Assembly: GCA_023249225.1 (NCBI GenBank)
Contig: JAHFDA010000019.1
Span: 1 to 35,503 of the forward strand
Direction of reading: 5' to 3'
Length of the DNA stretch: 35,503 nt
From: a bacterium
GTDB lineage: Bacteria > Margulisbacteria > Marinamargulisbacteria > JAHFDA01
Part shown: positions 25,185-32,942 of the stretch, piece after piece
How positions within the stretch are numbered: position 1 is the stretch's first letter
Layout of the letters: every line of letters begins with the position of its first letter
Made by a program: the position numbers and the translations under genes
Notes under the pieces: model-generated
Database searches by the model: none
Told to the model about the DNA's origin: nothing
What the model saw: the letters and a program-made list of their open reading frames with translations, nothing else

Positions 25185-28100
25185 ATGGCCAAAGTTTCTT
25201 TTGTCCCGCGTATCCCGGTTCCTTACGGTCCCATTTTGGAGCCCAACCCCGCGCCTGCCAGTTCGGCCAAGGAATTGTCACGCACATCGCAGTCAAGTTC
25301 TGAAAATGTCAGCAGCTTTGATTGGAACCATTTTGAATATGCGGCCTGGAACCAGCTTTATCCGGGCCGTGATCCTAAGGCGGATCAAAACAACAATCAG
25401 CTGGCCGATGGTATCGAATGGGCCTATGGGCACGATCCCAATAGTTACAGCGACTACTATCAGGGACAAGAAACCGACACGCAATCTGATGCTGCCATTA
25501 CCAGCACGCGCCAGGCGACTGAATACCGCACGCTGGGTTCGGACGGATTGATTGAACTCAATCCCTACGCGTTGGGACGGGTTGATTTTGAAGTACCCCT
25601 GGGTAAAGTTTTGTATCAGCCTACGCTGGCATACTTGTATGCTCCGGCAGCCTATACTCCCTTTGAACACCGTTTTTATGCGGGACAATCCCTGATATAC
25701 CCCATGGTGCTTGATAATGACACGGCGCTTGACCTGGGTGTCGATGCTGCCTTGCGGCCCACCTGGGGCGCAAACGAATTTCATATGGGTGCAGGCGCGG
25801 GCGGTTTTGCGCGTTTGACGCGCAACGGTGCTCAAGGCAGCCGCGTGCAGGCGGCGGCACGTTTTTCGGCACATTCCACCGCCCGTTCGTACGGTTTGCA
25901 AACCAGCACTGAATCCAGCACCGAAACGGTGACGGATACCTATGTGCTCGACGCTGAACATACTTATACCGAAAGCGTGGTGACGAGCACCGAGTCCCAG
26001 ATCAGCAGCGAGCTGACCACCCGATCCACTTACCGCAGTGTCGAAAGCGACCTGGGGTTATTGTTTGATTGGAACAGTCCGACATGGGCGCTGGGTCATG
26101 GCTGGGGCACCGACCTGCGCACGTTGGCCGTTTATGAAAGCAACCCTTACCACTATGATGAACGCAAGTTGCTGGATGGCACGCTGGATGCCAGATTGCT
26201 ATCGCCGGGCTTGCGAGCCAGTTACCTGGGTGTCTACAACCGCACGGCAACGCTGGCAAGCAGCTTTGGCAGTGAAGCACCCGTTTACGAAAATTTGTCT
26301 TCAATTTATTTTGGCAATCAGCCCTTGCCCTGGCTGCAATATGAAATTCGTCCGGTCGTGGCGCTGGGATCTGCGCACGGCAATACATCCGCTGATCCGC
26401 TTAAGGCCGCGCAATTTGTGCTACGTGCGCAGCTTGCCGGACTGACCATATCTTTAGACGCCACCTACGGTGATTGCGAGCTGGCGGCTACGCCTCCGGG
26501 TTCAACACCCGTGGGTTGGGGTGACAGCCAGCCTTGGCGTACGGTGCCCAGCACGTGTTACAACGGTAGCTTAAACTTATCCGGAAAATTTCCGGCTGGA
26601 CTGCGTAATATCAGTGCAGGCGCGGCGCCGGGCGGTATTTGGAGCACTGGGGTCAATACCGAATATCCTGTCGATGCAAGCAAGGTTAAAGTTTCGGCCA
26701 CGGGCGGCCAGGATACCTTTCTGGCAGTGGCCGATCAGGTGACTCCCGACCGTGCCATGCTCCAATACGTGCAAGTTCAAGAGGTCACGCTATTTACACC
26801 CACACCAGCGCTGCCTGAACCTGTGCCCATACAAGTACAGGCACAGGGCGTGGCTTATAAAGCGCCCAACACCGAAGCAGAGTCTCTGGGCGGGCGGCTT
26901 AAACGATTTGAATATTACGACACTTATTTTAAAACATTTCTTGATCAGGGGCAGTCCCTGTCTGTGCTCGATTTTAAAGCGCTGACTGATTTTAACGTCT
27001 TTATTGCGGATATTTTAGCAATGAAGAATGATCCCCAGCAATTGGCCAAATACAACAAACTGTCGGTACGCGCCGGGCACGCCGAGGGACTGGCCGAATA
27101 TTTAACAGCACGCGAAGCAAGCTTAAAGGCGATCACGGAGACCTATTTGCGTACGCAGATGGCTTCAATTCATGGTGCCATCAACCTAAAGATCAGCGGT
27201 CACGCCATTGCGCCAGAAATTTTGGACGCTTTTTATAAGACCCAGGCTCAATTTGAGGATGTGGATGCGGGTCAAAACACGGCCATGAGCACTTTTTTAA
27301 ACGGGTACCGGCAACAGTTTGATGTTTACGCCAATAAACTTAAGCGCCTGGCCCAGTTTGATGGCAGTGACATTTACCCAACCCTGTTGCGTGTGACCAG
27401 TGCCCTGGATGTCTTGGTGGATGCCAGCCGTTCCATAGACCGTTCCATGCAATACATTCAAAAACAAGTTGGAATTTCTGAAGTGGATGTGACCAGGGGC
27501 TATGGGCTGGACGATTTTAACGACCGCTTCTTTTTCTTGGGTGAGAATCAGCAGATGATTCAGACACAGATTGAGATCGTTGCGGAGTACTTGCTCAATG
27601 CTGACGTGTCGCGTGAGCAGGTTGAAGCGCTGATGTCCGAAAAACTAGAATACCTCGACAAGGATCTGTATGCAGTGGCAGCCGATCTTGAAGGACTTAA
27701 GACGCAGGCGGAACAGATCCACGTATACGTGGCCAAGCTCGAAGAGATACTGAATGCCGTCGAGAAGCATGATGAGCCGCTTAAAGTTCAAGGAATGATC
27801 CGTGAGTTTCGCCTGTTGCAGTACCAACTTATGCCGGCGGATGCGGGCGCAAGCAGCACCGGGTTCACATCTGCCAATGCGGGAACCATCGATGCCCTGG
27901 CTGACCTGCCACCTGCAGTGCAGACCGCAAACCGCCAGGTACTAAACCGTTTTGACGCTTTGCTCACGGTGTTTACGGTGTTGCCCGAATCAGAGGCTGA
28001 AGTCCAATCCTTAAATAGCGCCGTGGTGTATGCCGTGCTCGACATGGAGCGCAATGCCATAGATCTGCTGCCGGCCGGGACACAGCTGGCACAGAGTGAC

Positions 28101-28457
28101 CTTAAAGAATTACAGGCGTCACTGGTCAAGTATGGCAGCACGCGCCTTGCGGATATTTCTGATTGGGATGTGTTTCTCACGAAGAACCGGGTGTTTTCGC
28201 GCCTGCTGTTGCACCTTTTATTTGTTCAAACGTCCGATGCTGCTGCAGTCCAAACTTTGGAATGGCGTAACAAGGGCGCCAAAACGGTTTACCGTGGAGT
28301 CGGTATTCCGCCCCTGCGCGATGCCTATGCCTATATGCCGCGTGACACTTTTGGAAAATATTTTAGCGCAATGGTCAGCAGCAGCGCGGCTTATTTAAAT
28401 GATCAGCCCGAAGACATTACCTTGCTGCCGGTACTGCTTAAACCATACGGATATTAA
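25185..28457 (+). CDS. 1090-residue protein: Ca-binding-like motif, barrel-like segment, helical C-terminal half
   Basis: The ATG at 25185, 1 nt after the previous stop, is preferred over the ATG at 25164, which overlaps the upstream gene and would add MGRRLNN. The N-terminus is Pro/Ser-rich with no signal peptide. Residues about 63-86 (DPKADQNNNQLADGIEWAYG then HDPN) match the Asp/Asn-rich pattern DxDxDGlxDGxE..GtDP of thrombospondin type 3-like calcium sites. Residues about 115-535 alternate in beta fashion, with Tyr/Trp/Gly-rich strands and Ser/Thr/Glu-rich loops resembling the giant protein, and contain two Cys (in DCELAATPPG and STCYNG) that could form a disulfide. From about 560 on the chain is helical, with a likely coiled coil at about 800-870. 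Outer-membrane association is suggested by composition, yet no Sec signal is present. Function is unknown. Confidence 0.88.
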   Translation: MAKVSFVPRIPVPYGPILEPNPAPASSAKELSRTSQSSSENVSSFDWNHFEYAAWNQLYPGRDPKADQNNNQLADGIEWAYGHDPNSYSDYYQGQETDTQSDAAITSTRQATEYRTLGSDGLIELNPYALGRVDFEVPLGKVLYQPTLAYLYAPAAYTPFEHRFYAGQSLIYPMVLDNDTALDLGVDAALRPTWGANEFHMGAGAGGFARLTRNGAQGSRVQAAARFSAHSTARSYGLQTSTESSTETVTDTYVLDAEHTYTESVVTSTESQISSELTTRSTYRSVESDLGLLFDWNSPTWALGHGWGTDLRTLAVYESNPYHYDERKLLDGTLDARLLSPGLRASYLGVYNRTATLASSFGSEAPVYENLSSIYFGNQPLPWLQYEIRPVVALGSAHGNTSADPLKAAQFVLRAQLAGLTISLDATYGDCELAATPPGSTPVGWGDSQPWRTVPSTCYNGSLNLSGKFPAGLRNISAGAAPGGIWSTGVNTEYPVDASKVKVSATGGQDTFLAVADQVTPDRAMLQYVQVQEVTLFTPTPALPEPVPIQVQAQGVAYKAPNTEAESLGGRLKRFEYYDTYFKTFLDQGQSLSVLDFKALTDFNVFIADILAMKNDPQQLAKYNKLSVRAGHAEGLAEYLTAREASLKAITETYLRTQMASIHGAINLKISGHAIAPEILDAFYKTQAQFEDVDAGQNTAMSTFLNGYRQQFDVYANKLKRLAQFDGSDIYPTLLRVTSALDVLVDASRSIDRSMQYIQKQVGISEVDVTRGYGLDDFNDRFFFLGENQQMIQTQIEIVAEYLLNADVSREQVEALMSEKLEYLDKDLYAVAADLEGLKTQAEQIHVYVAKLEEILNAVEKHDEPLKVQGMIREFRLLQYQLMPADAGASSTGFTSANAGTIDALADLPPAVQTANRQVLNRFDALLTVFTVLPESEAEVQSLNSAVVYAVLDMERNAIDLLPAGTQLAQSDLKELQASLVKYGSTRLADISDWDVFLTKNRVFSRLLLHLLFVQTSDAAAVQTLEWRNKGAKTVYRGVGIPPLRDAYAYMPRDTFGKYFSAMVSSSAAYLNDQPEDITLLPVLLKPYGY

Positions 28458-28458
28458 A

Positions 28459-28465
28459 AAGGAGG
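28459..28465 (+). promoter_or_regulatory. Strong ribosome binding site AAGGAGG
   Basis: AAGGAGG lies 7 nt before the ATG at 28473 and begins 1 nt after the previous stop codon. It supports that start and indicates an operon without an internal promoter. Confidence 0.8.
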
Positions 28466-28472
28466 AAATACC

Positions 28473-30725
28473 ATGACTGCACCGCAACCCGTTCCCCCCA
28501 CGTTCCAGCCTGTGGTCGTTTCACCAGCTTCCACCGATGCGCCGGTCAAGCAACATGTGCTGCCTCCATCTGTGGGACGCATCGATGTGGCCATCGACTT
28601 TAAGGCCCTTGGACGCAACGTGGTGATCAACGTGCCCGGAAACGTTCAGTTAAGCGAATTTCTTGTGCCACCTGCCGGAGCCCTGATGACGGGCACGCAG
28701 CCCAAAAAAGCAGTGTTGGCAGCTGATTTAAAAGTCACCCTGTGTGAGCTTAGGTTTTTAGGCGGCGCAGAACTGACTGAAGCCAATGCTTACCTGCTTT
28801 TTGAAGTTCCCGCCGAAACGGCGATAGCGCATGGGCTTGATCTTCCTTATATATATGTAAGCGATCAGGTGCGGGATGCGGACGGCAGTACACACGCTTG
28901 GTTTACGCTCGACCAGCTTGAGGCGTTTAAGCAAGCGCCGGCAGCTCCGGTCACCATTGAGCCCGAACGCACGGTGACAGATGTAGGTGTGGAACAGCTT
29001 GATCCAGAAAAGGCCATTGAGGCGGCGCTCGACGCTCCTGCAGATCAAAATTACTGGACCGAATCTGTGACGCCTGATCTGGTGCCGGTTGATGTGGGCG
29101 CCGGACTCGACAGTATGCCCCTTGATGTGGCGCTTGAAGTGACCGATGAAACCGTGACTTTTACCGGCGATGAAAACGACTTGTATGACGCGGGTTACGG
29201 CGACGAAAGTGAAATAACCGAAAATCCGGACGAGGCTCGAAACTATTTCAGCAGCCAGGGTGCGGCCACGGTGACTACCGAAACGCTGCGACAGATCTCC
29301 TACAGTGGCATGAGCCGCATGTATGATCCCTATGCTTTATACGAACAAAAACTGCAGGGCAGCGCCGTTTACCATGATGGTTCGCAAGGCGACTGGCCCG
29401 AACCCGATGTCACAGATGTGCTGCGCAAACGCGGCGATTTTGGCGACTACAGCCTGGACGTATCGGTCACGCCGCCCGCCACTCCCATTGGACAGTTTTC
29501 GGCCACGGTGCACGGTTACTATGGCACGCGCGACTATCACGACATGGCCATCAATCAACAGGATCCCTTTAATGCGGTCGGTGAAATGGAAACGCTGCTG
29601 GTTTTGGATACACCCACCATTAACCATGCTGTGCATGTCGATCCGTATGTGCAACTTCAGATGAATACAATTTATAACCGTTTTGATTTCGGCTTGGTGA
29701 CGCAGGCTTCGCTCGGCCACGGCGATTTTTTTAGCGCCAGCGCCAAATTGACGCCGGGGACGCTGTGGAATACGCAGCCAACTTATTATCAATTTGTAGA
29801 TGTCGAGGGCCAGATCACTGAAACCCAGACCAGCGACGAACAATACAGCGTGGGTGAGATCAGTACTGCGTTGGCGGGCGAATCGCAGACTGCGCTTTCA
29901 AGCGAAAGCCAGTATCAGCCGCTGATTTTTGATGAAAAACCCCTGATGAGCAATCTGGATTTCCGTTATCTGCATTATTACGGCAATGATGCGTACATGG
30001 GAGCCTTTGTCAATTATGATTCGCATTCGCTGGGTTACGCCCAGTCTCCCAATCAGCATGTGGTGGCAGGTTTTAACAGTGGTTTGCGGCTAGGCAAGCT
30101 CGAGTCGCGTCTGGGGCTGGGTACGGCCGGGTTTATTGGTGGTGGAGAATTTTTTGGTGTGGGTCAGCTGGGTCTCGGCCTTGATCTTGGCTGGTTCAAT
30201 CCGGCGGTGACGGGTCTTGTCATTATCCCCATCACACCCGATTTAGGTGACCGTGGTTTTCAGCTGAATGCCGACCTGGGTTTTGACATTGTCGAACACA
30301 TCAAAATTGATGCCTTAGTGAATGCGGGCAAAAGTGGAATTCAAGAAGGCCTGGGCCTGGCCACCTATGCCGATGGCATTCAAGTGACCGGAGGAGCATT
30401 GCTGACGGTTGCTCTGGGACCGGCGCATACATCGAGCGGCGTTTCAGTTGAAAACAGCGAGGTTTCGCTTGGAACCGTGACGGGTACGGATATCTCCGGA
30501 ACTTATCAGGACGAAGTCATCGTGATCACCGACTGCCAGGCGGCCAGCGATATCATTTTGCATCCCGAACGCAACGCACAAGCCTGGCAATTTGGAGTCG
30601 AGGGCAGCTGTCACGAAGTACGCAATGGCGGTGGCCGTCCCGGAGCGACAGGCCTGCTTTTTAGCAGTACTCCAACCGGATTAGACGATCCCATGGGCCT
30701 GATTGAGTCCGATGATACCGAATAA
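28473..30725 (+). CDS. 750-residue unsignalled protein with barrel-like C-terminal half
   Basis: The start is fixed by AAGGAGG 7 nt upstream; the gene follows its neighbour by 15 nt. The N-terminus (MTAPQPVPPTFQPVVVSP) is Pro/Val-rich without a signal peptide, similar in style to the preceding protein. Residues about 30-150 form a small mixed alpha/beta domain (VNVPGNV, ADLKVTLCELRF, YIYVSD). Residues 155-265 are very acidic and probably flexible. From about 270 to 650 the sequence alternates polar and apolar residues with many Gly, Tyr and Phe (GQFSATVHGYYGTRDYHD, LGLGTAGFIGGGEFFGVGQL, LGLGLDLGWFNP), typical of outer-membrane strands with Ser/Gln/Glu-rich loops. Two Cys lie near the C-terminus (ITDCQAASD, GSCHEVRNGG). 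It is the third gene of the operon beginning at 24176. The role is unknown; barrel formation is inference. Confidence 0.88.
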   Translation: MTAPQPVPPTFQPVVVSPASTDAPVKQHVLPPSVGRIDVAIDFKALGRNVVINVPGNVQLSEFLVPPAGALMTGTQPKKAVLAADLKVTLCELRFLGGAELTEANAYLLFEVPAETAIAHGLDLPYIYVSDQVRDADGSTHAWFTLDQLEAFKQAPAAPVTIEPERTVTDVGVEQLDPEKAIEAALDAPADQNYWTESVTPDLVPVDVGAGLDSMPLDVALEVTDETVTFTGDENDLYDAGYGDESEITENPDEARNYFSSQGAATVTTETLRQISYSGMSRMYDPYALYEQKLQGSAVYHDGSQGDWPEPDVTDVLRKRGDFGDYSLDVSVTPPATPIGQFSATVHGYYGTRDYHDMAINQQDPFNAVGEMETLLVLDTPTINHAVHVDPYVQLQMNTIYNRFDFGLVTQASLGHGDFFSASAKLTPGTLWNTQPTYYQFVDVEGQITETQTSDEQYSVGEISTALAGESQTALSSESQYQPLIFDEKPLMSNLDFRYLHYYGNDAYMGAFVNYDSHSLGYAQSPNQHVVAGFNSGLRLGKLESRLGLGTAGFIGGGEFFGVGQLGLGLDLGWFNPAVTGLVIIPITPDLGDRGFQLNADLGFDIVEHIKIDALVNAGKSGIQEGLGLATYADGIQVTGGALLTVALGPAHTSSGVSVENSEVSLGTVTGTDISGTYQDEVIVITDCQAASDIILHPERNAQAWQFGVEGSCHEVRNGGGRPGATGLLFSSTPTGLDDPMGLIESDDTE

Positions 30726-30761
30726 AAATTTACTGAAATTGACGTATATCCATAGCGATAT
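30724..30761 (+). promoter_or_regulatory. Sigma-28-like promoter with abutting AAAAATTTAC element
   Basis: TGAAATTG (30734-30741), 12 nt, AGCGATAT (30754-30761). AAAAATTTAC (30724-30733), a variant of the conserved upstream element, touches the -35 box directly. The predicted start at about 30768-30770 lies after ATG 30703 and ATG 30766, which makes ATG 30772 the likely initiation codon of the next gene. Confidence 0.65.
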
Positions 30762-30771
30762 ATTGATGAAT

Positions 30772-32928
30772 ATGGATATTCTTCTAGACCATGTAAAGGG
30801 TCTTTTTTCTTCTGTTTTGCTTAGGCGGGTCTTACTCGTGCTGGCGATCTGGATGTCTGTGTCATGGGCTTACGCCAGCACGCCGCCAGCGGTTTCGGGT
30901 ACATGGAACAGCGCGGATCTGGGTGATTTTAACGGTGACGAAGTCACCTGGTTTGATATTGCGGCCATTAACGGCAGTGCCGCGCTCTTTGTTGGAAAAG
31001 TTGAACCCTCTGGCGGAGGTAGTACCTATGCGGCATTGGGACATTACACCAGTGGACGTATGGAAGATATCAATTCCAACACTGTTTATTACGACAAAAT
31101 TCTGCGTGGGGTAGATTACAGCGGCAGTGTGTCTTCGGGTGATGCCAAAGCGATTGCTGTAGGCGAGGGTGGGGTGGTGTACCGCCTGGATCATACGGCG
31201 GCGGGCGCAAACTGGACCTTAAGTTCTTTAAGTAAACCTGCCACCTGGACTACGGGGTATGTTTACGCAGTCGATATTCTTGATTCCAACGACGACTACA
31301 TCTGGTTTGCGGGCAACAGCGGTTTCGTGGGCCAGCATACCCAGGGCGGGGTCAACGACAATGCGGCTTCAAGCACCGATTGGGGTTCGGTCACGATCAG
31401 CACGCCTAATTGGTATGGCATCCACGCTTTTTCAGAAACATCCGCCATCGTGGTGGGTGACGGCGGCCAGGCGCGTTACATTATTTCTTATTCGGCTGGC
31501 GGAGCAGCCAGCACTCGCACTTTAAGCCTGCCGAGCGTCAGCGGCAACACGCTCTATAGCGTTGATTTTTACGACGACGATCACGGTGTGATTGGCGGCG
31601 CCAACGGGGTTTTGTATATCACCGACACCGGTGGAAGCACCAGCGCTGCCTGGACCGAAATCAGCGACCTGCGCATTGGCACGGGCGGATTCAGCACGGT
31701 GACCGAACGCACCATTTACTCGGTTAGTCGGCCGACCAAGGACATTATCTTTGTGGCCGGATATCAAGAGTCATTGATTGCTTTTAGCACCAGTAAAACG
31801 GCGTTTTTCCGGGTCGGGATCCTTGACGAAGACACCGGGGACTGGACGTTTAGCAGCATTCCCAACGCCGACAGTCTGCAAGGCTATGTGCGCGCCATGG
31901 ACATGTACTCCACCACGGCGGGTTTTGCCGGGAGTGGTTCTGCGCTGGGCGCAAGTTTTCCAGAAAACTATGCTTATGACTACGATGGGACAGAAGTGCG
32001 CGAGTACTATAACTCGGGCAGCATAGACCTTTCGATTGGGGCAGACTCTAACGATGCCATTCTGTCGTGGAACGAGTCTGCCATTGATCCGCTGGACACG
32101 GTTTACAGCAGCGTTGAATTACGGCGCGCGGTGTCGGCAGATCTTCTGGAAGACGGTGGCACGTATACCGTGGTGGCCAGTGCTGATCTGGACATTCCAG
32201 ACCTGGTGACGGATAACAACGTGCTCAATGACGGTATTTCTTATTGTTACCGCCTGCATATTTTAAATGGAGATGGTCAAAGCTATGCGTCCTCAAATAT
32301 CGTCTGTATCCAGAGTTACGACGAAGCGCTGGTGTATGACGAAACCGCGTCATACAACTACGACCTGATCAGCGTGCCCTACAACGCCAGTTATGCCGAT
32401 GGCCAGGCCCTGTATGCCGCTCTTAACAACGACAAGTTAAGCAGCGGACCCGTGAGTATGGTGCAGCGCTGGAACCCGGATACGCAGGCATGGGAGTCGG
32501 TGTTTTACCGTAGCAGTTTAGGTTACCTGGGCACAAATTTCACGGTGGTGCCGGGCGAAGCCATCATGGTAGAGCTGCGTAGTTCTGCCAATGTCATGGC
32601 TTTGGTAGGCGAGTATACCCCCGGTTTTGAATTTAATCTCAATTACGATGCGGCCTTAAGCAGCAATTACCACACCATCAGTTTGCCCCCTGATGCCACT
32701 TACCCCGACGCACAAGCATTGTACGCAGATATCAATGGTGGCGCGCTGGGCACAGGGGCGGTGGTGACACTGCAACGTTGGAACTCCACAACGGCGCAGT
32801 GGGAAAGCCAATTTTATGTGCCGGGCATTGGCTACCTGGGCATCAACTTTAGCCGGGTACCTGGCGAGGGTTACTTTATCAGTATTCAAAGCGATGTGTC
32901 GGCATGGACGCCAGAAATCAGCGAATAA
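30772..32928 (+). CDS. Secreted Ycf48/BNR-like beta-propeller protein with Fn3-like and paired C-terminal domains
   Basis: From ATG 30772 the protein has a Sec signal peptide (core VLLVLAIWMSVSW, cleavage after AYA, residue 35). ATGs at 30703 and 30766 are in frame but lie before the predicted transcription start, and 30703 would overlap the upstream gene. The next roughly 350 residues show repeated propeller blades with VGxGG or GGxxG turns and a following Trp: AVGEGGVVYRLD, WFAGNSGFVGQHT, VVGDGGQARYI, VIGGANGVLYITDTGG. This resembles the Ycf48/HCF136 and BNR propellers found in many secreted proteins. An Fn3-like domain follows at about nt 32020-32310, then two copies of a roughly 103-residue domain ending in (V/R)VPGE. 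It probably binds a surface or extracellular partner. GGAGG and a 14-nt gap link it to the TIG-repeat gene. Confidence 0.88.
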   Translation: MDILLDHVKGLFSSVLLRRVLLVLAIWMSVSWAYASTPPAVSGTWNSADLGDFNGDEVTWFDIAAINGSAALFVGKVEPSGGGSTYAALGHYTSGRMEDINSNTVYYDKILRGVDYSGSVSSGDAKAIAVGEGGVVYRLDHTAAGANWTLSSLSKPATWTTGYVYAVDILDSNDDYIWFAGNSGFVGQHTQGGVNDNAASSTDWGSVTISTPNWYGIHAFSETSAIVVGDGGQARYIISYSAGGAASTRTLSLPSVSGNTLYSVDFYDDDHGVIGGANGVLYITDTGGSTSAAWTEISDLRIGTGGFSTVTERTIYSVSRPTKDIIFVAGYQESLIAFSTSKTAFFRVGILDEDTGDWTFSSIPNADSLQGYVRAMDMYSTTAGFAGSGSALGASFPENYAYDYDGTEVREYYNSGSIDLSIGADSNDAILSWNESAIDPLDTVYSSVELRRAVSADLLEDGGTYTVVASADLDIPDLVTDNNVLNDGISYCYRLHILNGDGQSYASSNIVCIQSYDEALVYDETASYNYDLISVPYNASYADGQALYAALNNDKLSSGPVSMVQRWNPDTQAWESVFYRSSLGYLGTNFTVVPGEAIMVELRSSANVMALVGEYTPGFEFNLNYDAALSSNYHTISLPPDATYPDAQALYADINGGALGTGAVVTLQRWNSTTAQWESQFYVPGIGYLGINFSRVPGEGYFISIQSDVSAWTPEISE
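32353..32907 (+). repeat. Tandem pair of a ~103-residue C-terminal domain
   Basis: Within the propeller protein, the unit starting at YNYDLISVPYNASYADGQAL (32353) is repeated 309 nt later as SSNYHTISLPPDATYPDAQA. Both continue with QRWN, a WES motif, GYLG-NF and VPGE before a final strand. Similar units with an aromatic-rich core and an F..xPGegY ending occur near the C-termini of secreted bacterial proteins, where they may help in anchoring or sorting. Confidence 0.7.
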
Positions 32929-32930
32929 AG

Positions 32931-32936
32931 AGGAGG
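32931..32936 (+). promoter_or_regulatory. Strong ribosome binding site AGGAGG
   Basis: AGGAGG lies 6 nt before the ATG at 32943 and 2 nt after the previous stop codon. It selects ATG 32943 over the adjacent ATG 32946 and couples the gene to the propeller gene. Confidence 0.75.
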
Positions 32937-32942
32937 AAAGTC

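Noticed and set aside
30703-30771. Longer N-terminus (ATG 30703 or 30766) for the propeller protein
   Set aside because: ATG 30703 overlaps the previous gene and lies upstream of the predicted promoter. ATG 30766 sits before the predicted transcript start. ATG 30772 gives a normal signal peptide.
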